Part shown: positions 9,712-20,968 of the stretch, in pieces
Position numbering within the stretch: position 1 is the first letter of the stretch
Layout: the number at the start of each line of letters is the position of its first letter
Assembly: GCF_026914185.1 (NCBI RefSeq)
Contig: NC_070567.1
Span: forward strand, 372,001 to 436,000
Source: Puccinia triticina
Lineage: Eukaryota > Basidiomycota > Pucciniomycetes > Pucciniales > Pucciniaceae
Length of the DNA: 64,000 bases
Reading direction: 5' to 3'
The notes under the pieces: model-generated
Seen by the model: only the letters and a program-made list of their open reading frames with translations
Database searches by the model: none
What the model was told of the DNA's origin: nothing
Position numbers and translations under genes: made by a program

Positions 9712-12700
9712 ATGCTGTCCACAGCATTCGTGACAAATGCCAAAAGAACCTGCTCAACTATTCACTGAAAAGAATCCTCAAATTGTTGTGATTTCCATTT
9801 GCCCCAATCCAATACGCCATGTTCTGTTTTTGTGCGTCCAACAGATGTCGTCCTAGTATACCCAAGTCCCAGTTGAAATAAAGAACTCCCGAATTACTGA
9901 TTCATCTCCCCTCCCTACAAACTAGGTCCAATTCCAAGTGCCCAACGTCAACCTTCACCACTCAATCTCCACTGTAATCCCAGGTGTCATTCTCTGATGC
10001 CCATCCACGATCCAATGCAAGACGAAAAAAAACATCCCAAATTCAATCCCTCTTCTTCTTCATTCTAATGACATTGTCCCAAGGAAAAGGCCCGTTTATT
10101 CCACAAAAGGTTGTTGAACATTAGTATTCAATAAGGTCTAGACTCCTTTGTCCTTTCCGCATGATACCCACCCAATCTGATTCTCCAGATAGTCCAATCC
10201 TGATGCCCGCAATTGATGAACCCCGCTAATCCGCAAATTCCTATCTCGTCCCGTTATTTGGCCGTACATTTCCAACGTCCATTCCACGCCATCCACATTG
10301 CCTGTTTGTATTTTCCTGTCCCAAATATGAATTCATCCGTTCTCCTATCCCTTTAATCTCCTAATGAATGACTACTGCTGTGCTAAATTGCTTGTAATTT
10401 GTGTTGAATTGGCCCACCCTATTCCCTCAGCTAAACAAAGGAAACTGTTTGCCTACCAAATGCTTTCCAATATTCTAGATCATTATTGTAAAAGGAACCA
10501 TATAATCCCACCAATCAGTAATATATATCCTACTGTACTGTCACAACACCTTATGAGTATGCATGTTTCCGCTAATACCGTCCATCCTTGTGATATTCCA
10601 ATCCGCTCCGAGTCCATATTCACACGCCAAAAGATCCTCAATGCCCTATATCATCACACCAGTCTCCAATTTCTGCCCCATAGGATTACAGATTCATCTA
10701 TCCTCCCTACTAGCTAGTCCCAGTCCCAGGCCCGTAATGCCCTCTGCATATCCACGCCTTATTCCGCTTCCTCTATATCCGCATCCGTCCAAAAGAAAAG
10801 GCTAGCCACCTGCCAGGTTGATTGGGGAAACAAACAAACATTCTTTATCTTCTACGTTTCCGGAATAATTTCATCCTTCACCCGTTGATCAATAACACTA
10901 CTCATTCTCCAAAACTAATCTTCTAGTATCCAATCTCCTAACGTCCACATTATGAATCCCACTTGTCCTATGTCACACTGTTGGTCCTGTTGTCCCAATA
11001 TATTACTTTAATAATCCTTCCACGTTGTCCACTTCTTCTGAGAGTTTCTTCCTATCCCAAAGTTGTCCTTCTTGTTGTACTCCAAGCATGGCTTCAAAAG
11101 TTGTGTCTCTTGATGTCTGATGTTGCCTTCCTTACTAGAATTCAAATCTGAAGTTTTGAAGTTTTCCAAGATCTGTCCGCTATGCCGTAACTCTTCTTTA
11201 GGTTTGAATATGTAATTCCCTAATCTGCCGTACTTTATACTGAGGAGCTAAAGAATGTGTAAACATAGCAGTTTTATCTCTTGCTGAGGAGACACAAGCA
11301 GTTTCATCTCTTGCTGAGGAGAGCTAGGCAGTTTTAACTCTTGCCAAGGAGGCCTAGGCAGTTTTACCTCTTGCCAAGGAGGCCTAAGCAGTTTTACCTC
11401 TTGCCAAGGAGGCCTAGGTAAATGATGAAATCCATGCTCCACTATTGCCTGTCCAAATTTGTGATGTCCTGATATCCTTGCGCGCCATTGCGCGTCGCTT
11501 CCTTGAGCTTGCCTCGCTGCAACGCTTCCCTTAGGTTAATTCCGACCGGACCCATTCTTGATTACATAATCTGAACTCGCTTCTCGAGGTGCAATATCAT
11601 AGTCGAGTCCGATCGTACCGGACCTTGCCGCACTAACCTGCACTAACCCACCTGCTCAACCTATCAACTCCTCACCCCTTTCATCCGCTTCCTTCGCCGC
11701 AGGTAAGAACATCATCCTCTATCTCTTACTATTGATATGATTTTAGCATTGCTGATCTGTTTGATTGATGTGTTTGTGTTTTTAAATTCTGATCTTATAG
11801 ATGCCAACCGCGACTTGTTTAACGCCGGGCCAATTCCAAGGGTTGCTTTGCTGCTCCTCGATCGTGACATTCTCTTCTCCTTGAGATCACCTGACCTGTA
11901 TAGTTATCAAGACGCTGCCTAGTCCACCGCCGCCGTGCTTTATATCGCTACCGACCACCTAATCTTCGTTTGTCCTGTTTGTTTTACTTGCCCACACGTG
12001 CCGTTGCTGACATGAATCTTTTCTCTTTTTCATATCAAAGTCAGTGCCGCTATCAATATTGCAAATGAATCAGCTCCACTGCTATCCGCTCGCCGATCTC
12101 CTTGTTTAACTACTCCACCAAATCATATTATTGTATTAGCCTGATCGTCTACTATTCTTGCTAGCTGCGCTGATGATCCCAAGCATCGCGCCATCTCACT
12201 ATCGCCGTTACTCAGACTGATTCCATCTGTAAGCATCAAGCCCAATCGTCGTACGTATACATCCATTGTCCTTGCCACTCGCCCCCGGCCATTGTACCCA
12301 CCGATCTCCGTTCCGTTGTTCCTGTTAGCTCATTGTTGCTCTGTTCATCAATTCTGCGCCTTCCTATGCTACCGACCTGTCTTTTCTACCTCTCACTATC
12401 ACATGAACCCCCTAAAACAGAAAGAAGCTTGAAATACAACAAACCATCATGATTTCTGGCCCTACTAGCTATTCCCCTACTAAAAACAAACTGAGAATAA
12501 GACAATGAATTAACTGAGGAAAGAACAAAATAACTAAGCACGGAAATCCCCACAGTGGGTAATTCTAGGCCCTTCTACTTTTACAAAGTCTAATGTGCAA
12601 GCAAACCAAACAAAGAACACATTAATATTTTTATCTTTACTTGTAACTTACATCCCTGATTTTTATGTATTTTTAGCTGTGTCTCTTTGTACAATCAATT

Positions 12701-12717
12701 ATCTTTTTAGAAGAATC
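9712..12717 (-). other. Three-kilobase non-coding tail of the Gag-Pro element
   Basis: Occupies the place where RT, RNase H and integrase would be in an autonomous gypsy element. The longest frame is 117 codons on the opposite strand and resembles nothing. On the plus strand, 11690-11820 looks like an exon-intron-exon (CGCCGCAG/GTAAGA to TTATAG/ATGCC), and 12040-12050 has another acceptor-like site, so part of this tail may be captured host gene sequence in antisense orientation. Confidence 0.6.
11268..11417. repeat. Five-copy 30-bp tandem repeat
   Basis: Units of about 30 bp, consensus GCAGTTTTACCTCTTGCCAA followed by GGAGGCCTAG. The first two copies have TGCTGAGGAGA instead of GCCAAGGAGGC. 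It lies in the non-coding tail of the Gag-Pro element. Confidence 0.85.
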
Positions 12718-15700
12718 TCAGCAACCACAAGCTAGATGCTCCCATGCCTTCCAAAAAGTGGCATATGATTTCCTGACTAATTCTTGTTGCTCTTGTGTGG
12801 CCCACACCAATCCATATAATCTGAATATTCTCCACAATCCTACCATTCTGGATGCTGCTTTTGCTAAGATTTCACCTTTCTCCTTCTCATTAAGAGCATC
12901 CCATACCCTGTTGTATTTTCCATCATCTTCCCAGTGTAAATCCTCTTGGTTACCTTTCTGAATCAACCAATGACCTGGCCAGATAAACTCATTCTTCAGA
13001 TAACCTTCCACCCCATCACCATTCAACAACATAATGAACCCAATTCGTCCGGCCGTATGCCCTGGAAGCTCTGCCCAATACCCGTTCGCCATTGAAGGAA
13101 GTGTTTCTGGGTATATTCGTAAAAATTCTTGGGTGGGAAACCCTTGATCTATATAATCCAATCCTAATGCACTGTTCACCTTGTAGTTGCGTATTTGTCC
13201 TGATGAAGTATATGTGGGGCAGTCTGTCCAACTGGTATCCCAATTCAGTACTTGGTCCAAGTTTTCCGTTATCCATCCGTCCTCAGGTTCCCCCTTAAGC
13301 TCGACTGCTGGAGGTGCCGTAGTACTGCTAGGTTCAAGGTCCCAGGTATTTTTCAGCTCTACCATTTCCACTGGCGTACCAAAATAATATGAAATCTCAT
13401 CTGAAGGGGTGTTTGGAGGGCACATTGTTTGTTGTAAATCCTCTTTTGGCTCTTTTCTAATAGACCAGGTGGTACACAATTGATTATTCTCTCCACCATT
13501 TATCCCCTTATCCGCTCCATTATAGGTTACGCTATCCGCTCCGTTGTTGGTTATGCCGTCTTCTCCGTTGTCCGTCCCGCTCTCCAGTCCGCCATTGATT
13601 AAACTATCCGTTCCTCTGTCTGTTACACTACCCACTTGTCCGTCCGTTCTGCTATCCGCTCGTCCGTCCGTTCCTGAAGTCTGATACTGGCCCACTTGAA
13701 TACTATGAGAACATTTATCAGCAATCCTTCTAGGCGGTCCCATCTCCCATCCTGGAACTTCTGGAGCACAGATGGGTATACACAACCTCTCTCCATCCCA
13801 CAACTCATAACTCAGGATTTCTCCTCGTGACTTGGACAACTCCAGACGTACTTTGTGATCCGCCAAAAATGGTCTTCCCAACACTGTATACACTTTGCCT
13901 CGAACAATGAAGAAATTAGCCGCCTTGTTGTCCTCCAGGTCTATATGAAATGGAATAGATTCTGCTAAGCCAACAATGGGTGAAGAATGACCGCCAATAC
14001 CCGTAATATTCATACTGATTTCCCTGGTGGGCAGTTGTAACTGCAGCGCAACCGTTTCTGGCATAATATTCAGTTCAGCTCCACTATCCACTAATGCCTT
14101 AATTTTTCGTCCTTGAATAGTTATGTTCACAAATCCCAACGGGCATGCGTAAGTCAAAGGTGCTGTTGGGTGAATTGGACGTCCTCTACAGTCAAATTCT
14201 TCCTCAAAGTCATTCCGGTTGCATCTTCCTGAATTCTGTTGTCGATTCGCCATCTTGACCTCTCCTGCCGGCAGATTATTCAAGTCTTGGAGAAATTTTG
14301 GTGCAATTAGCAAGAGTTCCTCCAAGGTGAGTGTGAAACTTTGCTTCAGTATTTTCTTCCTTAATCCCCCCCCAACTTTGACTCTATCCACATTCTTCTC
14401 CGTTGATTCTTTTGCTGATTCTTCCTCTTTGCTTTCCGCTTCTTTCTCCGGTAGTCGCTCCTGTTCCTGGTTCTCCTCGCCTTTGCTGCTTCCGTCCTCC
14501 GATGTTCCTTCCACCCATGCTCCTGGATAACTTGACCTCCTCTTACGTCCTGCTACTGGCTTTTTGTTGGCTTCTTGATTTGGCGCTGGGGGCTTAGGTA
14601 TAGCTTCTTTGGGTTTTTCCACTTTCTCCGGTTTGGATTGAGTTGGCTGACTTTCTGTTTCTTTCTCCTTTTCTGCATTTCTAGGTGATCTTCTCAAGCC
14701 AAACCCAATCTGAATTTCCTCATCCTCCTCGCCGTAATGCATCTCTGGTGGACTCCACATCTCCCATCGGTTAGTCGAAATCATGGTTGCTGTTGGCTCA
14801 TGCGATTTCTCCAATCCCGTGTTTCCTGCCGCCATATTAGCTCGTATTTCCTCTCCTTCCCTGCTTAACTCAACCCGCTCCGCGTATCGCCGTACCAGTT
14901 CCCGAATAGAATCCCCTGTGTCCGATGGAATTGGTTCCTTGTTGGGATAGTAATAGTTTGGACCTGACTTGAATACTGCCCGCTTGGTTATGTCTTCACT
15001 CAGATGTGAGCAAAACATGACTGTATGGTCCATCTCCTTACAATAAAAACACTGAATTGGTGGCCGTGAGAACAGTGGTCCTCCTGGTCCTGCCGGTCTA
15101 AATCCTGGTGCTGACTGTCTTGATGCTGCTAAATGAGGTGGGAAAGGTCTAGAATTTGGGTTAGTATTCAAGTTAGTATTCAAATCCGTACGTAATTTCT
15201 TAATTTCCTCCTCCAATGCCTTTACCTTATCATTCCCCGCCTCTGGCTGGGGTTTTGCTTGACCTTCCTTGTTGTTTTCTGGATCCTTGCTGACATTCTT
15301 ACCTTTTGTAGTACCCACATCCATATCCAATACCGCCAATGATGCCTCCACGTACTCCTTCAACTGTTCCAGCTTAGGTACCAGTGCCTTTCCGTCCTTG
15401 GTCTTGCGTAATTTCTTATTATGCGCCATATCACGTGCCACGTCTCGCCGTATCTCCGTTGAAATTGCCTTCCAAAGTGGTTCCCCACTCTCCGTGTTAA
15501 CGTCCTTGTATCCCATCTTCTTCAAGTATGCCAGTATTTCCTCAAGATCACCTATAAACGACCGGTACTCCTCCTTTGTTTGGATGCCACCCTTGTCTGC
15601 ATACTTTTCAACCAAGGTGCCTATTGAGCCCTCATTGAATCGCCTTTTTGGTGTTGCCCTTCCCCATTTTCGAATGAGTTCCCTCTTCAGCAACTCCCAA

Positions 15701-16527
15701 TCCCGGTTCTCATGGCCCTCCATGTTCTCAATACATTCACTAATCTTCCGGTCCTTCACCAAGAATGGCAATTGTAAAGCCACATCTTGTCCACCAGCTT
15801 TTTGCATTGAAGCTATCTTTTCCACACGCTGAATGAACAACTCCACTTCAGTCCCATCAAAATGTAAGTTCATCTTCTTAGTATCTAGTAAAACACCCTT
15901 TTCCTTGTCCACTAACTTGATCTCTGCTCGTGATCTGAACTGACTAGAGTTTGGTGATGATCCAGGTGTTTCCCCCACGCTATCCGTAATTCCTTGAATG
16001 GTTGTGTCCATACCCACTGGTCTTGGAGTGAATGGAGTTAAAGTTGCGAATTGGAGTGACGGTCCTTGTTGAACTGGAGTTTCTGGTATAGGTACGTTTT
16101 CTGGTGCCTTCTTCTCTGCTAGCCATGCTGCCATCATTTCCTTTAGCTCCTTCATAGCTGCTCGCTGTTCTTGAATAATTGCAGACTGCTCTTGAATTAT
16201 AGCTGACTGATCTTGAAGTGGTGGATCCATGATGGGTAATCGCTGATATCCAATCAGTTGCTCTTCCAAATCTTCTGACTTCTTCCTGGTGACTTGATCA
16301 CAGTATTCACTCAGAAATTCTCTCTCTTGCTCGGTCAAATCCCCGTATTCCCACTCCCTGGTGTTGTAATCCAGACTTAAATCCAAACCCCACCACGTAC
16401 GCCAAATCCTATCCCGTCTTTCACTTGCTGATGATATCCTATCCTCGTCCCGATCCTCGCCGTCCACTCCTGAGATCCTGTTCTTGCCGTTATCCGTTCC
16501 TGAAATCCTGTCCTCGCCGCCGTCCAC
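12718..16527 (-). CDS. Gag-protease polyprotein, 1269 aa
   Basis: Uninterrupted ORF starting 89 bp inside the primer site. In order: acidic repeats of the type DGEDRDEDRIS; a coiled coil (about residues 105-140, IIQEQSAIIQEQ); a Gag core (about 215-330) resembling those at 20318-20968 and 36823-37191; a CCHC knuckle CFYCKEMDHTVMFC (about 492-505); a charged low-complexity stretch; a retropepsin with ALVDSGAELNIM (about 810) and LGRPFLADH (about 882); degenerate repeats such as TDGRADSRTDGQ (about 950-1010); then about 200 residues, rich in Trp, that I do not recognise. The catalytic DSG is intact. Family role: particle assembly, RNA packaging and polyprotein cleavage. There is no pol, and the ORF stops 3 kb short of the polypurine tract. 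Confidence 0.9.
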   Translation of the reverse strand: MDGGEDRISGTDNGKNRISGVDGEDRDEDRISSASERRDRIWRTWWGLDLSLDYNTREWEYGDLTEQEREFLSEYCDQVTRKKSEDLEEQLIGYQRLPIMDPPLQDQSAIIQEQSAIIQEQRAAMKELKEMMAAWLAEKKAPENVPIPETPVQQGPSLQFATLTPFTPRPVGMDTTIQGITDSVGETPGSSPNSSQFRSRAEIKLVDKEKGVLLDTKKMNLHFDGTEVELFIQRVEKIASMQKAGGQDVALQLPFLVKDRKISECIENMEGHENRDWELLKRELIRKWGRATPKRRFNEGSIGTLVEKYADKGGIQTKEEYRSFIGDLEEILAYLKKMGYKDVNTESGEPLWKAISTEIRRDVARDMAHNKKLRKTKDGKALVPKLEQLKEYVEASLAVLDMDVGTTKGKNVSKDPENNKEGQAKPQPEAGNDKVKALEEEIKKLRTDLNTNLNTNPNSRPFPPHLAASRQSAPGFRPAGPGGPLFSRPPIQCFYCKEMDHTVMFCSHLSEDITKRAVFKSGPNYYYPNKEPIPSDTGDSIRELVRRYAERVELSREGEEIRANMAAGNTGLEKSHEPTATMISTNRWEMWSPPEMHYGEEDEEIQIGFGLRRSPRNAEKEKETESQPTQSKPEKVEKPKEAIPKPPAPNQEANKKPVAGRKRRSSYPGAWVEGTSEDGSSKGEENQEQERLPEKEAESKEEESAKESTEKNVDRVKVGGGLRKKILKQSFTLTLEELLLIAPKFLQDLNNLPAGEVKMANRQQNSGRCNRNDFEEEFDCRGRPIHPTAPLTYACPLGFVNITIQGRKIKALVDSGAELNIMPETVALQLQLPTREISMNITGIGGHSSPIVGLAESIPFHIDLEDNKAANFFIVRGKVYTVLGRPFLADHKVRLELSKSRGEILSYELWDGERLCIPICAPEVPGWEMGPPRRIADKCSHSIQVGQYQTSGTDGRADSRTDGQVGSVTDRGTDSLINGGLESGTDNGEDGITNNGADSVTYNGADKGINGGENNQLCTTWSIRKEPKEDLQQTMCPPNTPSDEISYYFGTPVEMVELKNTWDLEPSSTTAPPAVELKGEPEDGWITENLDQVLNWDTSWTDCPTYTSSGQIRNYKVNSALGLDYIDQGFPTQEFLRIYPETLPSMANGYWAELPGHTAGRIGFIMLLNGDGVEGYLKNEFIWPGHWLIQKGNQEDLHWEDDGKYNRVWDALNEKEKGEILAKAASRMVGLWRIFRLYGLVWATQEQQELVRKSYATFWKAWEHLACGC

Positions 16528-16615
16528 TTGACTATCTTGATCCTCCGTTAGTTGAAGTTACTGATGATCTTCTTAAATTGTTTGATGACTTGATGATCTT
16601 TCCAAAGGTAATCGG

Positions 16616-16632
16616 CCACTGTTGGGACACCA
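16616..16632 (-). other. Primer binding site
   Basis: The minus strand reads TGGTGTCCCAACAGTGG two bases after the 5' LTR end ACA. It begins TGG, complementary to a tRNA CCA end. The same 17 bases serve as primer site of the plus-strand element at 19840-19856. Confidence 0.85.
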
Positions 16633-16634
16633 GA

Positions 16635-18085
16635 TGTAGGGACTCTTGTGGGACACTAAATGTTTATTTGGTGAAAATATCCTCTGAGGGGGAAATAAAT
16701 TGCTAATAGGTTGAAAGGCTATTACAACTTACGGGTGGTTTGAAAGACCTGCCCCTCTAATGGTACTATGCAAATAACTAAGAGTCTTGTAATCAATATT
16801 TATAAAGATGTGGCTGATTCCAAGATAGATCTTACTTTTGTATAGTAATCTCTATCAGACCTAGATTCCTCAAATCACTATTCTTGCAGATCTGTTACAA
16901 CTTCTGATGCTGGAGGGATAATGTAATCCAGTGGGATCAATTATGTAAAATACAATTGTTGTTGATGTTGGGTTGTTGATGAGAAGGTTGGTAATGATCT
17001 CTTCCTTAAGCAATCTCTTGATAAGGCACTTTAATCAATACTAGAGCTCCCGGTTGCTACTACACTACTACTACTTGTTATAATTGTTGTTGATGAAGTT
17101 GGTAATAATCTCTTCCTTAACAATCTCTTGATAAGGCACTTTAATTACTACTAGAGCTCCTGACTACTACTACTACTACTGACTCAAACTTAACACTACC
17201 ACTACCACTACCACTACCACTAAAATACCACTAAACTACCACTGTAACTAAACTAACCACTGTGACCAAACCTCTGTAGGCTGATTGCAACACTAACTAA
17301 CTACCGTAACTAACTAACCACTGTGACCAAACCTCTGTAGGCTGATGGAGAAAAGTCTGATGAGGGGAGAAAGGGCCTTCTTATATATTGAAGGGTGAGG
17401 GATTTTTGCTCCAGGGAAGCTCCCCATGAGGGATTATTGCTGCAGGGGATCTCAACTACACAGCCTCTCATGCATTTACTGCGCTGCATGTACAAACAAC
17501 GAGGGGTTTATGCTGCAGGAGACACTCAACTACACAGCATCTGCATGCGTGTGCTGCACTGCCTTACAAACAATGAGGGATTTATGCTGCAGGAGACGCC
17601 TCCTGTACATCTTATCTACCTGCATATGACGTGCTTCATGTACAAACAATGAGAGATTTATGCTGCAGGAGACACTTCCTGTACAGCTTATCTGCCTGCA
17701 TATGCTGTGCTACATGTACAAACAATGAGGGATTTATGCTGCGGGAGACACTTCCTGTACAGCTTATCTACCTGCATATGCTGTACTATGCGTACAAACA
17801 ATGAGGGATATATGCTGCATGAGGCACTTGAGCTACACAGCACTTTCATGCATGTACTGCGCTGCATGATGTCATGTGTTGCTATGCAACCAAGCCATCT
17901 TCCATCCTCTTCCACACACTCTGCATCCACTGTCTAACCTGTTCCATTCCCAATGTTGGGGGTCAAGGCCTCTCCTCCCATCTTGCTCCTTCTTCCCTTC
18001 TTCCCCCGCACTGTATTACACACTCCCTATACTATAATACTTCTGCAATGGGCTTTTGGCATTGTCACGCATATGGAACACCACA
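16635..18085 (-). repeat. 5' LTR of the Gag-Pro element
   Basis: Same length (1451 bp) and sequence as 8245-9695 except A for C at 16920 and G for T at 18051. The right flank begins GCGG, matching the GCGG before 8245. Confidence 0.95.
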
Positions 18086-18715
18086 GCGGGGTCAGTGGGG
18101 CTCCATTCAGGTTGCGGAGGGGTGGGATTCCAGTCGGGGTGCGGAGTGCAATCTACGGGGAAAAAAAGCTTGCCAGCCGCTTCAGGGAGTATGGATGAGG
18201 GTAGTCTATCAAACTCACATTGCGAGGGCGGTAAAACACACACCCCCTCATCACAAATCCTAGCTTTCCCCATCATGGGCCCTTTGCCCTCTGTTGAGGA
18301 TGTTTTTGGAGTGGACAAGACTGCGGAGGTAGTTGCAATGTCAGAGTGGTCGGAGCGGAGGGTGCAGGTGGTCCAGTCAATTTGGTGTCCGTGTTTGTGG
18401 ATCCATGGCATCCCAAGGATGCTGTCGTAGGTGTTTTTCAGTCGGGTGATGATGAATTTTGATGGGCGGGTTTATTCATTCAGGGTCAGGTCAATCTCAT
18501 ATGCCACTCAGGATGTGGATCCATTGAATCCCAAGACGGTCTGCTTTGAGGTGGTGGTGTTGCAGAGTAATCCCGCCGCGGTGGTGTAGGATTCACTCAA
18601 CACATTATGGGTTGCTCCGGAATCAATCAGGAAGGAGGCAGGGGGTAAGGGGGTCTGGGGTGTGGCTCTGGGAGTTGTGATGATGCAAGAGATGAAGCAT
18701 TGGGGGTCAATTTAA
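18086..18715 (-). pseudogene. Chromovirus protease and linker (first half)
   Basis: The minus strand reads SFLIDSGATHNVLSESY (retropepsin active site), then YDSILGMPWIHKHGHQIDW, the usual end of gypsy protease. Two in-frame stops lie between them. The following linker contains STEGKGPMMGKARICDEG, which recurs in altered form in the second half at 7771-8244 (STEGQGPMMGKARICDKG). The chromovirus thus carries an internal duplication of about 60 codons, one copy on each side of the young insertion. Gag is missing, truncated by the plus-strand element to the right. Confidence 0.75.
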
Positions 18716-18719
18716 TTTC

Positions 18720-19837
18720 TGTTTAACGTTTGACTAGCACCAATAATACAAGAAAACTCTGCCGCGCTCAGGAAAGGCACAGCCTTCATTCCTGAGCACC
18801 TCCATTTTTTGACAAGTTGGCCCGGCCTTTTCCCCCTTTATCCGCTGGTCCGCTGTGGTAAGCCAATCCTGATCTACCCAGAAAACCAGCAACCATCAAT
18901 CACAATGCTGTCACACCTCAAGAATAAATCCCATACCTCTGGCCCCCTTGTCAGAAAAGCCCAAGCCCCTCAACATCCCCACTCAATGGACATACCCTGG
19001 ATAATAGTATTCCCTCTTCCCACACTCCCCCTCTCTTGGATAAACCCTCTCCCTAGTATCTACCCAGATCACATGTTACCCCGTTCTTCTAGTGTTTCCT
19101 TAGAACCATGTGCTCAAAGATGTATGAGCACCCTTGAAACCCTTCACCCTCCAAACCCAACATGATACACATTATACTAGACATAGCCCCAAACCCCACC
19201 TAAATTATTACTTCCTGAAACACTTCATGAAACACCTGACTCCTCCTATCTTAGATCCTTAGATTACTTCTTCCTGAAACACTTCCTGAAACTCATAACT
19301 CCTCCTATCTTAGATCATAGAATATTCTACCACTTTTATGTCTCACATATCCACTCCTCCAACTAGGAAGATTGCACCATAGCCCCCAGAAGATGGCATC
19401 ATCCCCACCCACTATTACACCATCATGTGACTCCTTGAACCACTACTCTGACCACATGGCTGTTTCATTCTATAGAAGTAGAATGTTCTATGCTTCCCTG
19501 CAGGTTATCCTTGTTTCCTCATGGCTTGTTTATATAAACTGGGTTGTTTTCCTCTTCATTTATTCCCCATCAGATCCTGTCAAAGTAATTCAGATCACTG
19601 GTCACCTATCATTAGCCTTGCTTATGCCAATAAATCAGATTGGACAAGCTTGTTATCTGTGTACAAAATATTAGATTAGTAGAAAAGTAACCCTCAAGAC
19701 ATACCTCAAGAATCCTCTATAGCCACACCTTTCCATAAGAGTCCACACTCTTATATCTTTTTTTTTGTTCCCAGAGAGGCAGCCCATTAAAGCACCATTC
19801 CCTCTCCAGCTCTATTCATCCCAAGAGTAGTTCCACA
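18720..19837 (+). repeat. Putative 5' LTR of plus-strand Ty3-like element
   Basis: Non-coding 1.1 kb between the chromovirus protease and a good primer site. It ends TTCCACA two bases before TGGTGTCCC. The left boundary is not certain and no matching 3' LTR was found in the window, so LTR status is inferred from position. Confidence 0.45.
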
Positions 19838-19839
19838 AG

Positions 19840-19856
19840 TGGTGTCCCAACAGTGG
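19840..19856 (+). other. Primer binding site
   Basis: TGGTGTCCCAACAGTGG lies two bases after an LTR-like CA end, identical to the primer site of the minus-strand Gag-Pro element. It leads into a gag gene on the plus strand. Confidence 0.75.
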
Positions 19857-20081
19857 CCTGAAGATCTTCAGTTTTCAGTCTACTTTTGGAGTACTAGTCT
19901 AATATATAGTTACAGATTAGCTAGTGCATTTATAAAACTTCATATTTTAACAAATCTACATACCTTGACAGATTTCCCTGACAATATCCCAAGTTCCCCA
20001 GGATTATCTACCATCAACTCTTACTCCCATCAATTCAATTAACAAACATTATCCTCCCACCACCCAAACATCCCTAGAATA

Positions 20082-20968
20082 ATGTCTTACCAACCTAGAA
20101 GAAAATCCTTTTCTGGACCTGTCCCCAAGTGGATACACATACCTGACCTAGTAATACCCCCAAAGGTGGCCACACAAGACAAGCAAACACTGGATCAGTA
20201 CCTAATCAACTTGGAAACCCTGGACCTACTGCACAACCCTGGAATGGAAATTATGTCCCTGCAAACTTTGGAGTCAACTATCCTGGAAATCCATACCTAC
20301 CCACCAATCCTGGCCCCATGAGGAATGCCAATCCTCCTAGTTCTGGAAGCCCTGCCTTGGACCCTCTCCCTGAACCATTTCAACCTGTAGCAGACCAGTC
20401 AGCAAGTATCTCTGCAGCCCAAAATTACCAGATGGGAACCAACACTAGCAATCCTCACCATTTCTTGGAAGCCAATATCCAACTCCCAGCCTACAACACA
20501 GAACCCTTTGGAAGAAAACCAGTCAAGATCAAATCCATGGCCAAAGGCCTCTTTTTTGATGGTTCCAACATGGAAATCAGTAACTTCATCAAGAGGCTAG
20601 AAAATGCTGCTCAACTGTATGGTGCCCTGGGATGTGATATAGCCATCCAAATCACTGTCTTCTTGGAAGGAGAAGCCCTGATCAATGAGGTACAGGAAAT
20701 GACTGAACAGGTTGGCCATGATTGGGAAAAGCTTAAACTGAAATTAGTCCAAAGATGGGGAAAAATGTTACCTCTCCTCAAGTACACCAGGAATGATTTG
20801 GACAAGCTCCTTTTCACTACTCAGGCCAAAGGAATCAAAACTCAGAAGGAATTCCAGGACTTCAGCATCAAGCTGGACAACCTGGTAGCTTACTTAGTTA
20901 GGTATCAGCATATGGCTAGTGCAGAAGAGATAAGACATGCAGTACTCAACTGTGTCAGCACCCCTATC
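20082..20968 (+). pseudogene. Ty3-like Gag, N-terminal part
   Basis: The Gag core is clear: GLFFDGSNMEISNFIKRLEN, then LVQRWGKMLP and GIKTQKEFQDFSIKLDNLVA. It is related to the Gag cores at 12718-16527 and 36823-37191. A frameshift near 20243 separates an N-terminal piece (from 20082) from the main frame. The gene is interrupted at 20968 by a MITE and continues in frame at 21305 (VSTPIKVSVCRELLRDRQMQ across the junction). Confidence 0.8.

Larger units (their letters stand above)
8245..18085 (-). mobile_element. Young non-autonomous LTR element (Gag-Pro only)
   Basis: Complete minus-strand LTR retrotransposon of 9841 bp. The two LTRs are exactly 1451 bp each (8245-9695 and 16635-18085), start TGT and end ACA, and differ at two positions seen by eye (8530/16920 and 9661/18051). 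GCGG flanks both sides (4-bp TSD). A primer site (16616-16632) and a polypurine tract (9696-9711) are present. The only long ORF is Gag-protease. No RT, RNase H or integrase motif was found in the internal region, so mobility must have used enzymes from another element. It sits in the old chromovirus. Confidence 0.9.

Noticed and set aside
15269..15832. 187-codon plus-strand ORF
   Set aside because: Antisense shadow of the intact Gag-Pro ORF; composition follows the complementary coding strand.
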